Positions 16,692 through 26,906 of a stretch of 64,000 nucleotides of DNA are shown piece after piece (position 1 is the first letter of the stretch; the number at the start of each line of letters is the position of its first letter). Location: NCBI GenBank assembly GCA_934728585.1, contig CAKVDZ010000003.1, positions 1 to 64,000 of the forward strand. Direction: 5' to 3'. Below the pieces are notes generated by a model. It saw only the letters and a program-made list of their open reading frames with translations, ran no database searches and had not been told where the DNA came from. A program made the translations under genes and the position numbers. Source of the stretch: an uncultured Candidatus Melainabacteria bacterium. Its GTDB lineage: Bacteria > Cyanobacteriota > Vampirovibrionia > Gastranaerophilales > Gastranaerophilaceae.

Positions 16692-17627
16692 ATGGATGAA
16701 TTTCAACACTATACAGTAATGAAAAATGAAGCCGTGGACGCATTAAATTGCAGAGATGGTTTGATTTATGTTGACGCAACGCTTGGTGGCGGTGGTCATA
16801 GTGAGCTTATTTTACAACGCATTCAGCCAAATGGAAGATTGATTTCTTTTGACATTGATGACGATGCGATTAATTTTGCAAAAAACAAGCTAAAAGATTA
16901 CAAAAACTTAACAATTGTAAAAGACTCTTATACAAATATTAAGAAAGTTTTACAAGATTTAAAAATTGACAAGATAACAGGCGGAATCCTTTTTGATTTG
17001 GGCGCTTCGTACCATCAACTAACTAAACAAGAACGAGGTTTTTCTTTTTCAAAAGATGCACCTTTAGACATGAGATTTAACAAAGACGCTAATTTCAGCG
17101 CTTATGATGTCGTGAACACCTATAGTGAAGCGGATTTAGTACGAATTTTTAGTGAATACGGAGAAGAACATTTTTCCAAACGTATTGCACATGCCATTGT
17201 GGCGAAAAGGCATGCCAAATCTATTAAAACGACATGCGAACTTGCTCAAATTATCAAAGATTCAGTACCTTCTCAAAAAAGCCGTATACACCCTGCTACT
17301 AGGGTTTTTCAGGCTATTAGAATTGAAGTAAATAACGAACTTAAAAATATTAAAAATACATTGAATGATGTGTTGGATTTATTAGATTATGGTGCTATAA
17401 TAAGTGTCATAAGTTTTCATTCACTTGAAGACAGAATAGTAAAAGAGCAATTCAAGTACCATTCAGCAAAGTGCCATTGCCCCAAAGAGCAGTTAATTTG
17501 CACTTGTGAGCCTCCAGTTCTTGAATTGGTAAACAAAAAACCACTGTGTGCAAGTGAAAAAGAACTAAAAGAAAACCCGCCTTCTCGAAGTGCAAAACTT
17601 AGAGTTGCAAAGTTCATTAAAAAATAA
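16692..17627 (+). CDS. rsmH: 16S rRNA (cytosine1402-N4)-methyltransferase
   Basis: The 311-residue protein has the SAM motif DATLGGGGHS (residues 28-37), the RsmH-specific GILFDLGASYHQL, PLDMRFN, and the C-terminal ISFHSLEDRIVKEQF and PPSRSAKLRVAKF motifs. It methylates C1402 of 16S rRNA and usually opens the division and cell wall cluster, as here. The start has no Shine-Dalgarno; an extended -10 (TGCTAAAAT, ending at 16685) is 6 nt away, so it is likely leaderless. mraZ is not upstream. Confidence 0.96.
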   Translation: MDEFQHYTVMKNEAVDALNCRDGLIYVDATLGGGGHSELILQRIQPNGRLISFDIDDDAINFAKNKLKDYKNLTIVKDSYTNIKKVLQDLKIDKITGGILFDLGASYHQLTKQERGFSFSKDAPLDMRFNKDANFSAYDVVNTYSEADLVRIFSEYGEEHFSKRIAHAIVAKRHAKSIKTTCELAQIIKDSVPSQKSRIHPATRVFQAIRIEVNNELKNIKNTLNDVLDLLDYGAIISVISFHSLEDRIVKEQFKYHSAKCHCPKEQLICTCEPPVLELVNKKPLCASEKELKENPPSRSAKLRVAKFIKK

Positions 17628-17674
17628 ATGAAGCGGGAAATGTGTATTTATAATCTAAGGGTAGGAAATAAAAG

Positions 17675-18127
17675 TTGCAACAAGAATTGCTACATTTGAC
17701 ATATAACGAGTTTAATGAACTTGAAAGCTATGAGTTTGAACTTCCTCAAGATACGGTTATCGAAGGTATTTTTGAACCAGAGGACGACGAAAAACAAATG
17801 GCTATTAGAAAATTAAATTTTACTTTATGCATTATTTTAGCAGTTTTTATTGCTGTAACTACAGTAAGTTATTATTTTGCAACTGCTAACGAAATGACTT
17901 TAAATAATTTAAGCAGAGAAACAACTGTTTTCAACGATGAAAACACTGAATTGGAAAACCAATTAGACAGATTGAAATCGTTCAACAACGTTGACAAATC
18001 TATGCAAAAAAATAATTTATTGTCTAAAGCAAAACAAGTTATAGAAGTTGAGGAAGTTGCTTCTGCAAGCACTACAAAGAAACCTTTAAACAACCAAAAA
18101 GTATTTAGCTGGGCTATCGGTTATTAA
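17675..18127 (+). CDS. FtsL-like division protein
   Basis: TTG start at 17675 after GGTAGGAAA. The 150-residue protein has a cytosolic N-terminus (about 1-50, acidic), one membrane helix (about residues 51-70) and a periplasmic coiled coil (about 75-110). This topology and its position between rsmH and ftsI identify it as FtsL-like, although FtsL sequences are too diverse for a motif. FtsL forms a complex with FtsB and FtsQ that activates FtsW/FtsI. An FtsB-like gene lies at 39862. Confidence 0.75.
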   Translation: MQQELLHLTYNEFNELESYEFELPQDTVIEGIFEPEDDEKQMAIRKLNFTLCIILAVFIAVTTVSYYFATANEMTLNNLSRETTVFNDENTELENQLDRLKSFNNVDKSMQKNNLLSKAKQVIEVEEVASASTTKKPLNNQKVFSWAIGY

Positions 18128-18195
18128 TAACCGTAAAAATTCCTTAACAATAGCACATTTCACAATCCTTATGATAAAATTATTATAAGGTAATT

Positions 18196-19947
18196 ATGGT
18201 CGAAAAAATCAAATCAAAAAAAGAAGAACAAATTAGAAGTTTTGACAAAAGCTTAGTTTGCTGGCAAGTATTATTTGCGTTATTTGCAATAGGTTTAATC
18301 ATTCACCTTTTCTTACTTCAAGTTATTGACTTGAAAAATTTAAGATTAAAAGCAAAAAAACAAAGAAGCGCTCAATCTTTTGTACTTAGAGGAGATATTT
18401 ATGACAGAAACGGCATAAAGCTTGCCTCAGACAAGGTTTTATTCGACGTATACGCAAGAACTCCAGACTACGAACACACTCCAGAAGAACTTGCAAATAT
18501 GTTAGCCCCTATTTTGAAAATTTCAAAATACCAATTGGTTCAAAAACTTCGCGGAAACGACATTATGATTTCCTTGAAAAAAGGTATCGACCGCCAAACA
18601 AGAGATGAAATCGCAAAATTACACTTACGAGAAATTCCTCTTGATAAGAAAAGTATTCGTGTATACCCTCAAGGAGCTTTAGCGGCTCATGTTTTGGGTT
18701 ATTACAATTTTGACGCAGATATTTCAGCTGGGGTTGAATCAACAGCAAAAGATAAACTTGAACTTGTTGAAGAAAAAGTTCAAATCGAAAAAACACCAAA
18801 GGGTGATATTATTTACGATTTTGGCACAGACCCACTTGCCACAACAAAACCTATGAAAGGTAAAGATGTAACTCTTACTATTGATACGGCAATTCAACAC
18901 GTTTGTGAGCAAGAATTATACAAAATGGTAAACAAAACCAAGGCGCTAAGAGGTACAGTAATTGTTACAAACCCTCGTACTGGCGAGATTTTGGCATATG
19001 CAGTTTATCCATATTACGACCCAAATAATTTTAAGAAAGCAACATATAACCAAATTAAAAACTGGCCTTTAACAGATGTATTCCCTCCTGGGTCTACATT
19101 TAAGGTGCTTACTGTAGCATCAGCGATGGAACTTGGTAAAATTAATGAAAATTCAAGAATTAACGATACAGGTAAAATCAAAGTCGGCTGGTGGGATATT
19201 GAAAACTACGACTACAAAAAACGTCCAAACCCTGGAATGATTTCATTAGAGTATCTATTTGAACACTCTAGTAACGTTGGTTCTGTAAGAGTTGCACAGT
19301 TAATGACATCTAAAGAATTTTATGACATTTTGAAAAAATTCGGAATAGGTTCAAAAACAGAAATAGACCTACCTGGTGAATCTAGAGGGCTTATGAAACC
19401 AGCAAATAAGTGGGATTCTTCAGACCACGCATCTATGGGGTACGGATATGGGGCATCTGTTACCGCAATTCAAATGATTACAGCCGTATCAGCCTTAGCG
19501 AATAACGGAGTAATTATTACTCCTCACGTAATCAAATACACACAAGAAGAAGCCTCAAATAAAATTCATTATAGACAAGTACTAAAACCTGAAACTGCAA
19601 AATCTGTAACAAAGATTTTGACAGAAAGTATTAATAACGGTAAATCTCAAATTAAAATGGATAAATACAATATCGCAGCAAAAACAGGTACTTCTAAAAA
19701 GCCAAAAGAAGACGGAAGCGGATATACAAACAAGTATTACACATCAATCGTTGGCTACTTGCCGTCATCTGACCCACAAGTTTTAATCTATGTTATGGTT
19801 GACTCTGCGCAAGGTGGTAACGTTTGGGGTAGTACAGTTGCTGCACCTGTATTTAAAGAAATTTCTTCTCAGGTAGCAAGAATTCTAAACTTGAAACCTG
19901 ATAAAAACGTAACGTCAAGCACTAATGTAACAGTAGGAGCAGAATAG
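18196..19947 (+). CDS. ftsI: Division peptidoglycan transpeptidase (PBP3/FtsI)
   Basis: The 583-residue class B penicillin-binding protein has an N-terminal membrane anchor (about 22-45), the RGDIYDRNG dimerisation/pedestal motif near residue 64, and the transpeptidase motifs STFK (300-303), SSN (358-360) and KTG (496-498). It crosslinks septal peptidoglycan with FtsW. AAGGTAATT precedes the ATG. It lies between ftsL and murE with a 2-base gap to murE. No PASTA domain is present. Confidence 0.96.
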   Translation: MVEKIKSKKEEQIRSFDKSLVCWQVLFALFAIGLIIHLFLLQVIDLKNLRLKAKKQRSAQSFVLRGDIYDRNGIKLASDKVLFDVYARTPDYEHTPEELANMLAPILKISKYQLVQKLRGNDIMISLKKGIDRQTRDEIAKLHLREIPLDKKSIRVYPQGALAAHVLGYYNFDADISAGVESTAKDKLELVEEKVQIEKTPKGDIIYDFGTDPLATTKPMKGKDVTLTIDTAIQHVCEQELYKMVNKTKALRGTVIVTNPRTGEILAYAVYPYYDPNNFKKATYNQIKNWPLTDVFPPGSTFKVLTVASAMELGKINENSRINDTGKIKVGWWDIENYDYKKRPNPGMISLEYLFEHSSNVGSVRVAQLMTSKEFYDILKKFGIGSKTEIDLPGESRGLMKPANKWDSSDHASMGYGYGASVTAIQMITAVSALANNGVIITPHVIKYTQEEASNKIHYRQVLKPETAKSVTKILTESINNGKSQIKMDKYNIAAKTGTSKKPKEDGSGYTNKYYTSIVGYLPSSDPQVLIYVMVDSAQGGNVWGSTVAAPVFKEISSQVARILNLKPDKNVTSSTNVTVGAE

Positions 19948-19949
19948 AC

Positions 19950-21407
19950 ATGGAACTCGACAAATTAATAGAAAACTTAGATTGTGAAAAATATAATTAT
20001 GCAAACGTAGAAATAACTGGTTTGTCATACAATTCAAAAACAACAGATTCAGGAAATATTTTTATTTGCTTGGTTGGGGAAAATACTGACGGACATAATT
20101 ATGTTAAATCAGCAGAAAAAAACGGTGCTGTAGCACTTGTTGTTGAACATAAAGTTGACTCAAACTTACCACAAATAATCGTTAAATCAACAAGAAAACA
20201 AATTGCAGATATTGCAGATGCATTTTACGGTTCACCATCAAAAAGTATTAATTTAATTGGTGTTACAGGTACAAACGGAAAAACCACTGTAACGCATTTA
20301 ATTCAAAAAATCTTTGAAAAAAATAACAAAAGATGTGCGCTTATTGGTACTTTGGGCTACAAACTAAACTCAAATGATTTTTATAGAGAAGCAAAACACA
20401 CAACACCGCAAGCTCCAGAACTTCAACGTTTGCTACATCAAATTAAATTTGAAAATCATATTGATAATGTTGCGATGGAAGTTAGCTCTCACTCACTAGA
20501 ACAACGACGAGTTGGCAACTGTGATTTCAAAGGTGCAGTTTTAACTAATCTAACTCAAGACCACCTAGATTATCACATTACAATGGAAAATTATTTCAAA
20601 GCAAAAGCAATTCTTTTTGAAAACCTTAAAGAGGGGCATTTTGCAGTAATTAACGCAGATGATGAATATGCTCAAAAATTTCTTGAAGTTATACCAAAAG
20701 GTGTAAAAATCTTAACTTACGGTATAAAAAAAGATGCTGATATTATGGCAAAAGATATTGATTTTACAACAGAGGGCGCAAGATTTACCTTAAAAACATC
20801 AACAGAAGAAACTGCAGTATCACTACATATGAATGGTATGTTTAGTATTTATAACGTTTTGGCTGCGGTTACAACAGCAACAACACAAGGCATTAATGCA
20901 GTTGACGCAGTGAAATCATTAGAAGATGTAAAAGGGGTTGCTGGAAGATTTGAAATTGTACACAAAAAACCAATGGTAATCGTTGATTACGCTCACACTC
21001 CAGACGGCTTAGAAAATGTTTTGAAAGCCTCACGTGAAATCACTCCAGACGGTGGAAAACTTATTTGCTTGTTCGGCTGTGGTGGAGATAGAGATGCGAC
21101 AAAACGTCCTAAAATGGGGGCAATTGCAGAAAAACTTGCAGATAAAGTTATCGTAACAAGTGACAATCCTAGAAGCGAGGACCCCGAACAAATCATTTCA
21201 GATATTATGACTGGCTTCCAATCTGTTGATACGGATAGAGTTATTGTTGAAATAGACAGAGCAAAAGCAATTGCACTAACAAAAACTTTAGCTGGCGAAA
21301 AAGATGTAATCCTTATTGCAGGAAAAGGTCACGAAGACTATCAAATCCTAAAGGATAAAACTATTCACTTTGATGATAGAGAAGAAGCTAAAAAGGTTTT
21401 TGGATAA
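19950..21407 (+). CDS. murE: UDP-MurNAc-tripeptide synthetase
   Basis: The 485-residue Mur ligase has the ATP loop GTNGKTT (about residue 107 on), the MEVSSHSLEQRRVG segment, and DNPR at 405-408. DNPR marks enzymes that add meso-diaminopimelate rather than lysine. The reaction adds the third residue to UDP-MurNAc-L-Ala-D-Glu in the cytosol. murF and mraY do not follow; the next gene, nagA, starts on the adjacent base. Confidence 0.97.
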   Translation: MELDKLIENLDCEKYNYANVEITGLSYNSKTTDSGNIFICLVGENTDGHNYVKSAEKNGAVALVVEHKVDSNLPQIIVKSTRKQIADIADAFYGSPSKSINLIGVTGTNGKTTVTHLIQKIFEKNNKRCALIGTLGYKLNSNDFYREAKHTTPQAPELQRLLHQIKFENHIDNVAMEVSSHSLEQRRVGNCDFKGAVLTNLTQDHLDYHITMENYFKAKAILFENLKEGHFAVINADDEYAQKFLEVIPKGVKILTYGIKKDADIMAKDIDFTTEGARFTLKTSTEETAVSLHMNGMFSIYNVLAAVTTATTQGINAVDAVKSLEDVKGVAGRFEIVHKKPMVIVDYAHTPDGLENVLKASREITPDGGKLICLFGCGGDRDATKRPKMGAIAEKLADKVIVTSDNPRSEDPEQIISDIMTGFQSVDTDRVIVEIDRAKAIALTKTLAGEKDVILIAGKGHEDYQILKDKTIHFDDREEAKKVFG

Positions 21408-22370
21408 ATGTTTAATCAAAACGTAAAAAAAAGTAAGTTGATTATTGAGCAACATTTTCATGGTGCTTATGGAGTTGATTTTGCTTGTTGCGATACAAAA
21501 GACGTTTTAGAATTATCAAAAACTCTTTTATACCACGGAATTGGAGGATTTTTTCCTACACTTGCAACAGATACCGTTGAAAACATTAAACGACAAATTG
21601 AAGTTTTCAAAAAAGCAAGCAAAAAACAAACTTCTCAAATGGCAAAAATTCTAGGAGTTCACTTAGAGGGAATTTTTCTTAACCCAGAAAAAAAAGGTAT
21701 TCACGATGAAAGTCTATTCCTAAAACCAACTATTGAGAACTTTAAATTGATAGAAGATGATTTTATCAAAATAGTTACTTTAGCACCAGAACTAGATGAA
21801 AATTTTGAATTAATAAATTATTTAAAAGAAAAAGGTGTAAAAGTTCAAGCAGGGCATTGTGTTGGCGGAGATTTAAGCACTTGTAACGGTGTAACTCATC
21901 TATTCAACGCTATGAGCCCAATTACGCACCGAGGACATTCTACAGCCCTTTCTGGACTCATTAACGATGATATTTACACTGAAATTATCGCAGACGGAAT
22001 TCATTTTAACGACGACACTTTAGAATTAATTTTGAAATCAAAACCTTTTGATAAAATTATTCTAATTAGTGACTGCTTACCTATTACAAACAGTGATAAA
22101 AAGGAAATGCAGTTTTGCAACAAAACAATTTATTACGATGGTCAAAAGGCAACCGACAAGAACGGAACTATTGCAGGAAGCACAAACCTAGTAGATAATA
22201 TTATAAAAAGACTATTGAAAAAAAATATTGACGCGCTTAAATTAATAGAAAACACTCACACATACCACAACATAGAACTTGATGGACAAATTTTATGGAA
22301 TGAAAGCAACGAAATAATTTCTGTAGAAAAAGAAGGTCACGTTCTATATCGAAAAGATTATTTGTTATAA
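21408..22370 (+). CDS. nagA: N-acetylglucosamine-6-phosphate deacetylase (short form)
   Basis: NagA motifs are clear: EQHFHGAYGVDF (metal and strand 1, residues 14-25), LGVHLEGIFLNPEKKGIH, AGHCVGG, THLFNAMSPITHR, and ISDCLP with the catalytic Asp near residue 225. It deacetylates GlcNAc-6-P in amino sugar or wall recycling. At 320 residues it lacks most of the N-terminal beta-sandwich strands of the usual 380-residue enzyme. It begins one base after murE, so it is cotranscribed with wall synthesis. Confidence 0.9.
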   Translation: MFNQNVKKSKLIIEQHFHGAYGVDFACCDTKDVLELSKTLLYHGIGGFFPTLATDTVENIKRQIEVFKKASKKQTSQMAKILGVHLEGIFLNPEKKGIHDESLFLKPTIENFKLIEDDFIKIVTLAPELDENFELINYLKEKGVKVQAGHCVGGDLSTCNGVTHLFNAMSPITHRGHSTALSGLINDDIYTEIIADGIHFNDDTLELILKSKPFDKIILISDCLPITNSDKKEMQFCNKTIYYDGQKATDKNGTIAGSTNLVDNIIKRLLKKNIDALKLIENTHTYHNIELDGQILWNESNEIISVEKEGHVLYRKDYLL

Positions 22371-22381
22371 AGGCTAACAAA

Positions 22382-22618
22382 ATGAACAACTATCCAAGAA
22401 AAATTGAAAGCGCAGAAAATCCAAATGTTAAAATTAGAGCAAATGCTCCTCGTAAAAATTATTATGTTATATTTTTTAGTATTTTAATTGTTTCTTTCAT
22501 TATTATTTTTTGGTTATGCAATTACACTAAGCTAAAAGAAATGTTTCAAATAATAGCTCTTTCAGCTCTTTCTATTGCATTGGCTGAATATTTTACAAGA
22601 AAATTTCTTAAACTTTGA
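22382..22618 (+). CDS. Small membrane protein, uncharacterised
   Basis: 78 residues: a basic N-terminus (1-27), then two hydrophobic helices (about 28-47 and 55-70). No family recognised. It is the last gene of the rsmH-to-nagA run, 11 bases after nagA and just before a terminator. The ribosome site AAGGCTAACAAA is weak. Confidence 0.65.
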   Translation: MNNYPRKIESAENPNVKIRANAPRKNYYVIFFSILIVSFIIIFWLCNYTKLKEMFQIIALSALSIALAEYFTRKFLKL

Positions 22619-22628
22619 AATTTATATA

Positions 22629-22668
22629 AAAAAAGAGGCGCAGAGCAAAGCTCCGCGCCTCTTTTTAT
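22629..22668. terminator. Bidirectional terminator
   Basis: GAGGCGCAGAGC and GCTCCGCGCCTC form a GC-rich stem flanked by A7 and T5, between the convergent rsmH-cluster and lysS. Confidence 0.92.
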
Positions 22669-22672
22669 CATT

Positions 22673-24175
22673 TTATTTATCCAATTTTTTCATAGTAGGG
22701 AACGCAATTACGTCACGAATTGTTTGAGAGTCAGTTAATAACATAACTAAACGGTCAATACCCATACCCATACCGCCTGTTGGTGGCATACCGTATTCTA
22801 AAGCTTCAATGAAGTCTTCATCAATTTCCATAGCTTCTTCGTCACCGTTTGCTTTTGCCAAAGCTTGATCTTCAAATCTTGTTCTTTGATCAATTGGGTC
22901 AGTCAATTCAGAGAACGCGTTGCAGATTTCCCAACCGTTAACACGTGTTTCAAAACGTTCTGTCAAACGTTTGTTATCTCTATGAACTTTTGCCAATGGA
23001 GAAATATCTCTTGGATAATCAATAATGTGAGTTGGTTGGATTAAAGATGGTTCAATTTTTTCTTCGAAAACTTTTTCAATTACCTTGCCCCAAGTATCTG
23101 TATCTTCAACTTCAACGTGAATTGATTTTGCCAAATTTCTAGCTTCTTCATCAGAGAAACATTCATTAAAATCAATACCTGTGGCGTCTTTAACTGAACC
23201 TAACATTGTTTTTCTATCCCAAGGTGGAGTTAAGTCAATTTCGTTTTCGCCATATTTAATTTTTGTTGTACCTAGAACTTCTTGTGCAACGAAAGCAACC
23301 ATATTTTCAGTTAAAGTCATCATATCGTTGTAATCCGCGTAAGCTTGATATAACTCAATCATAGTAAATTCTGGGTTGTGTCTTGTGTCGATGCCTTCGT
23401 TTCTAAAACATTTTCCGATTTCAAACACTTTTTCAGAAACACCACCAACAATTAAACGTTTTAGATATAATTCAAGAGCAATTCTTAAAGTCATATCCAT
23501 ATCCAAAGCGTTGTGGTGAGTGAAGAAAGGTCTAGCAGAAGCACCAGACGCAACAGTTTGTAAAATTGGTGTTTCAACTTCCAAAAATCCTTGTTTACCT
23601 AAAAATTCTCTGATTTTAGAAATAATTTTACTTCTTTTTCTGAAAGTATCTCTTGTTTCTTCATTAACGATTAAATCTACATAACGTTGTCTGTATTTTG
23701 TTTCAACGTCAGTTAAACCGTGGAATTTTTCTGGTAATGGAAGTAATGATTTACATAAAACTGTATATTCAGTACATTTTAAAGAAAGTTCACCTCTAGG
23801 AGTTCTTCTTATTGTACCTTTAATACCTATAATATCGCCAACGTCAACAAGTTTTAGCATTTTAAATTTTTCATCACCAAGATTTTGTTTGTGTGAGAAA
23901 ATTTGAATTTTTCCAGTTTCGTCCATCAAATCCATAAACATGCCAGTATTTCTCATCGCCATAACACGACCAGCTACTGCATATTCATCTTCTGTTTCTT
24001 CACCTGCTGGAAGATCTTTGTATTTTTCTTGCAATTCAGAAGCTGTTGCTGTTTTGTCGTATTTGTAAGGATAAGGATTAATACCTTTGTCCGCAAAATC
24101 AGCAAGTTTTTGAACTCTAGCTTGTCTGATATTTTCTTTTGGAGAAATTGATTCTTTGTTTTCTTTGTTTTCCAT
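22673..24175 (-). CDS. lysS: Lysyl-tRNA synthetase, class II
   Basis: The 500-residue enzyme has an N-terminal OB-fold anticodon domain (about 55-170) and class II motifs: motif 2 FRNEGIDTRHNPEFTMIELYQAYADY and motif 3 GGMGMGIDRLVMLL near the C-terminus. It charges tRNA-Lys. AAGGAAG precedes the ATG. It lies 44 nt after the PBP1A gene on the same strand. Confidence 0.97.
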   Translation of the reverse strand: MENKENKESISPKENIRQARVQKLADFADKGINPYPYKYDKTATASELQEKYKDLPAGEETEDEYAVAGRVMAMRNTGMFMDLMDETGKIQIFSHKQNLGDEKFKMLKLVDVGDIIGIKGTIRRTPRGELSLKCTEYTVLCKSLLPLPEKFHGLTDVETKYRQRYVDLIVNEETRDTFRKRSKIISKIREFLGKQGFLEVETPILQTVASGASARPFFTHHNALDMDMTLRIALELYLKRLIVGGVSEKVFEIGKCFRNEGIDTRHNPEFTMIELYQAYADYNDMMTLTENMVAFVAQEVLGTTKIKYGENEIDLTPPWDRKTMLGSVKDATGIDFNECFSDEEARNLAKSIHVEVEDTDTWGKVIEKVFEEKIEPSLIQPTHIIDYPRDISPLAKVHRDNKRLTERFETRVNGWEICNAFSELTDPIDQRTRFEDQALAKANGDEEAMEIDEDFIEALEYGMPPTGGMGMGIDRLVMLLTDSQTIRDVIAFPTMKKLDK

Positions 24176-24219
24176 TCTAACTTCCTTTTATTCTTTCATT
24201 TTTAATTAAAATATTTTTA

Positions 24220-26385
24220 CTAAAATGGCTTAGCCATTGGAATAGGAGCCAACTTTGGTTCTGGTTCTGATTGAGGAACTTCAATTTTAACAGGTTTTAC
24301 TTCAACTTTAGGTGCAACAACGTTGTTAACCTCGTTTTTCACCTTTGAGCCAGAATTTTGAGGTCGCCATAAAGGAGCCTTTGTAGGTTGTTCTATTTCA
24401 TCACTAATTGCAGATTGAACTTCATTTCTTGCGCTGTCTTCTTCGTTTGAAGCTTCTTCCTTGTCAAAAGTTTTTTGTGCAGCTTCTGGAGAAATAAGAA
24501 CTGGACTACCTTTCATTCTGAACGATTTCAAGTTAATTGCAGGATAATCGAAATCCTTTGCACCATAAGGAGCTGTCGCAACTCTCATAACATCTTTCCA
24601 AATAAGAGCTGGAACAGTACCACCTGTTAAGTTACCCATTTTAGAGTTATCATCGTTACCAACCCAAACACCTGTTACAACATCTGGAGTGTAACCAAAG
24701 AATGTTGCGTCCTTTGAATCATCTGTTGTACCAGTTTTTACAGCTGCAGGTTTCCCGATGTTAGCAGCAACCCCAGTACCACTTTGGATAACTGTTTTCA
24801 TCATAGCTGTCATTGTCGCTGCTGTTTCTATTGCCATAACCTTTGTTGATTTAGCTTTTGGAGCTGTATAAATAACCTTACCGCGAGAAGTTTCAATACT
24901 TTCAACAGCATAAGGTTCTACTTTATAGCCACCGTTTGAAAATACGCCATAAGCTCTTGTCATTTCAAATAGTTTTACCCCATTTGAACCTAAAGCGATT
25001 GTATAGTCATATTCTAGCGGAGTTGAAATGCCCATTACACGAACTAATTGGATAACTGGACGAATACCAACATATTCAATTAATCTAGCTGCACATACGT
25101 TTGATGATACCATCAAAGCAGTATATAGAGGAATTTCTCCTCTGTATTTGTTACCGTAGTTCCTTGGAGCCCAATTACCGATTTTTACAGGCATATCCTG
25201 AATCATGTCATTTGGACTTAAACCTTTTTCAATAGCTGCTGCATAAACAAAAGGTTTGAATGATGATCCTGGCGGTCTGATAGCTTGTGTTACACGGTCA
25301 TATTGTGATTTTGTGTAGTCTTTACCGCCTGCATAAGCTAAAATCTTACCGTTTGTTGTATTAAATGAGAATACTGCGGCTTGTTGTTTGTCGCCTGTTA
25401 AACCCCAGCCGTTCATATTCCTAATAATTGCTTCGTTTGTTGCAACTTGAGTTTTATAATCAAGCGTAGTTACAATTTTGTAACCACCTTGAGAAATATC
25501 CGTTTCGTCAAAGCCTAATTTTTCTAACTCACTCATCACGTAATCACAGAAGTAAGGAGCTTTATTAAATGTGTATAATTGAGGCATTGAACTCAAAACA
25601 ATTTTTTCATTTTTAGCAGATTTGTATTGTTCTTTTGTAATATAACGCATTTTATACATACGTTTTAGAACTTGGTTTCTACGTTGTTGAGCTTTTTTAA
25701 TATCATTGAATGGTGAGTAAACTGACGGAGCTTGTGGCAAACCAGCAATAAGTGCAATTTCAGCTAGTGATAACTCGTTTATATGCTTGTTGAAATAGAT
25801 TTGCGCAGCGCCCTCAACACCGTATGCGCCAGAGCCTAAATAAACATTATTCAAATACATTTCAAGAATTTTATCTTTAGAAATTGTTTTTTCAATTCTC
25901 GCTGCAATAATAAATTCTTTTATCTTACGGTTAAAAGTTTTTTCATTAGACAAGAACAAAATTCTTGATAATTGTTGTGTAATAGTACTTGCACCTTGAA
26001 CCACGTGACCAGCCATAATATTCGCCACAATTGAACGTGCCAAACCTAATAGGTCATAACCGTCGTGATGATAAAAGTTTTTATCTTCTGTTGCAATAAT
26101 AGCTTGAATTAAGCTATCTGGAATTTCTTCTAACTCAACTTTTTTAAATGTGTAAGCAGTAAAAGTTTTAATAATTTCACCATCAGAAGAATAGAATTTT
26201 GTAATAATATTTGGTTTAAATTCTTCCAAATTGTTAATTGGAGGTAATGTGCTCAAATACAACTTGAATGACACAACACCTGCAAAAAGAACTGCGATGC
26301 CAATGCTTATACAATAAGCGATTGTTGAGCGTAATTTTTGATTTTTTGCTTTCTTAATTTGTTTAGGAACTATAAAATTATACAT
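24220..26385 (-). CDS. Bifunctional peptidoglycan synthase PBP1A
   Basis: The 721-residue class A penicillin-binding protein has a membrane anchor (about 20-42), a GT51 glycosyltransferase (IIATEDKNFYHHDGYD with catalytic Glu, GASTITQQLSR) and a transpeptidase with PPGSSFKPF, SSN and KTGTTDDSKDA motifs. A Pro/Lys/Glu-rich tail (about 645-721) extends into the periplasm. It polymerises and crosslinks glycan strands. AAGGTAAAA precedes the ATG. Confidence 0.96.
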   Translation of the reverse strand: MYNFIVPKQIKKAKNQKLRSTIAYCISIGIAVLFAGVVSFKLYLSTLPPINNLEEFKPNIITKFYSSDGEIIKTFTAYTFKKVELEEIPDSLIQAIIATEDKNFYHHDGYDLLGLARSIVANIMAGHVVQGASTITQQLSRILFLSNEKTFNRKIKEFIIAARIEKTISKDKILEMYLNNVYLGSGAYGVEGAAQIYFNKHINELSLAEIALIAGLPQAPSVYSPFNDIKKAQQRRNQVLKRMYKMRYITKEQYKSAKNEKIVLSSMPQLYTFNKAPYFCDYVMSELEKLGFDETDISQGGYKIVTTLDYKTQVATNEAIIRNMNGWGLTGDKQQAAVFSFNTTNGKILAYAGGKDYTKSQYDRVTQAIRPPGSSFKPFVYAAAIEKGLSPNDMIQDMPVKIGNWAPRNYGNKYRGEIPLYTALMVSSNVCAARLIEYVGIRPVIQLVRVMGISTPLEYDYTIALGSNGVKLFEMTRAYGVFSNGGYKVEPYAVESIETSRGKVIYTAPKAKSTKVMAIETAATMTAMMKTVIQSGTGVAANIGKPAAVKTGTTDDSKDATFFGYTPDVVTGVWVGNDDNSKMGNLTGGTVPALIWKDVMRVATAPYGAKDFDYPAINLKSFRMKGSPVLISPEAAQKTFDKEEASNEEDSARNEVQSAISDEIEQPTKAPLWRPQNSGSKVKNEVNNVVAPKVEVKPVKIEVPQSEPEPKLAPIPMAKPF

Positions 26386-26454
26386 TTTTACCTTGCCTTA
26401 AATAAATATTTATCTATAATATAATTATTGTATAAAAAATAAAATTGTAAACAC

Positions 26455-26844
26455 ATGTTAGACTTTATTGTATCAATTATCAATGAAATTCGTTCGTATT
26501 TTGTACCAGAAAGATTAACTTACGAAATCACTGGGGAGTGTAAAAAGTGCGGAAAATGCTGTAATTATATGTACAGTATCGATGAATACACTGAACAAGA
26601 GTTTAAATTTATGCAAATTCTTTTTCCAGCATATAAAAGGTTTTATATTAAAGGCAAAGACAAAGACGGTAGATTAATTTTTGCCTGTAAATACGTATCA
26701 GAAGAAGGATTGTGTACTGTTTACGAAAAAAGATTACCAATGTGTAGAAAATATCCAGCAAAACGTATAAAATTTTATGCAAAATTACCAGAGGGTTGCG
26801 GATACAAGGTTAATAAAAAAGATTTTAAAGATTATTTGAAATAA
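26455..26844 (+). CDS. YkgJ-type CxxCxxC metal-binding protein
   Basis: 129 residues with the N-terminal cluster CKKCGKCC (residues 26-33), a central FACKYVSEEGLCTVYEKRLPMCRKYP and GCGY. This Cys pattern is the putative zinc/iron-chelating domain of the YkgJ family; the biochemical role is not known. There is no Shine-Dalgarno; TAAAAT at 26440-26445 is 9 nt before the ATG, another leaderless candidate. Confidence 0.88.
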   Translation: MLDFIVSIINEIRSYFVPERLTYEITGECKKCGKCCNYMYSIDEYTEQEFKFMQILFPAYKRFYIKGKDKDGRLIFACKYVSEEGLCTVYEKRLPMCRKYPAKRIKFYAKLPEGCGYKVNKKDFKDYLK

Positions 26845-26906
26845 TTTGCATAATACATAAAAATAACTTATAATTTTATAAACGATTATTAAAAGATAGG
26901 TGGAAC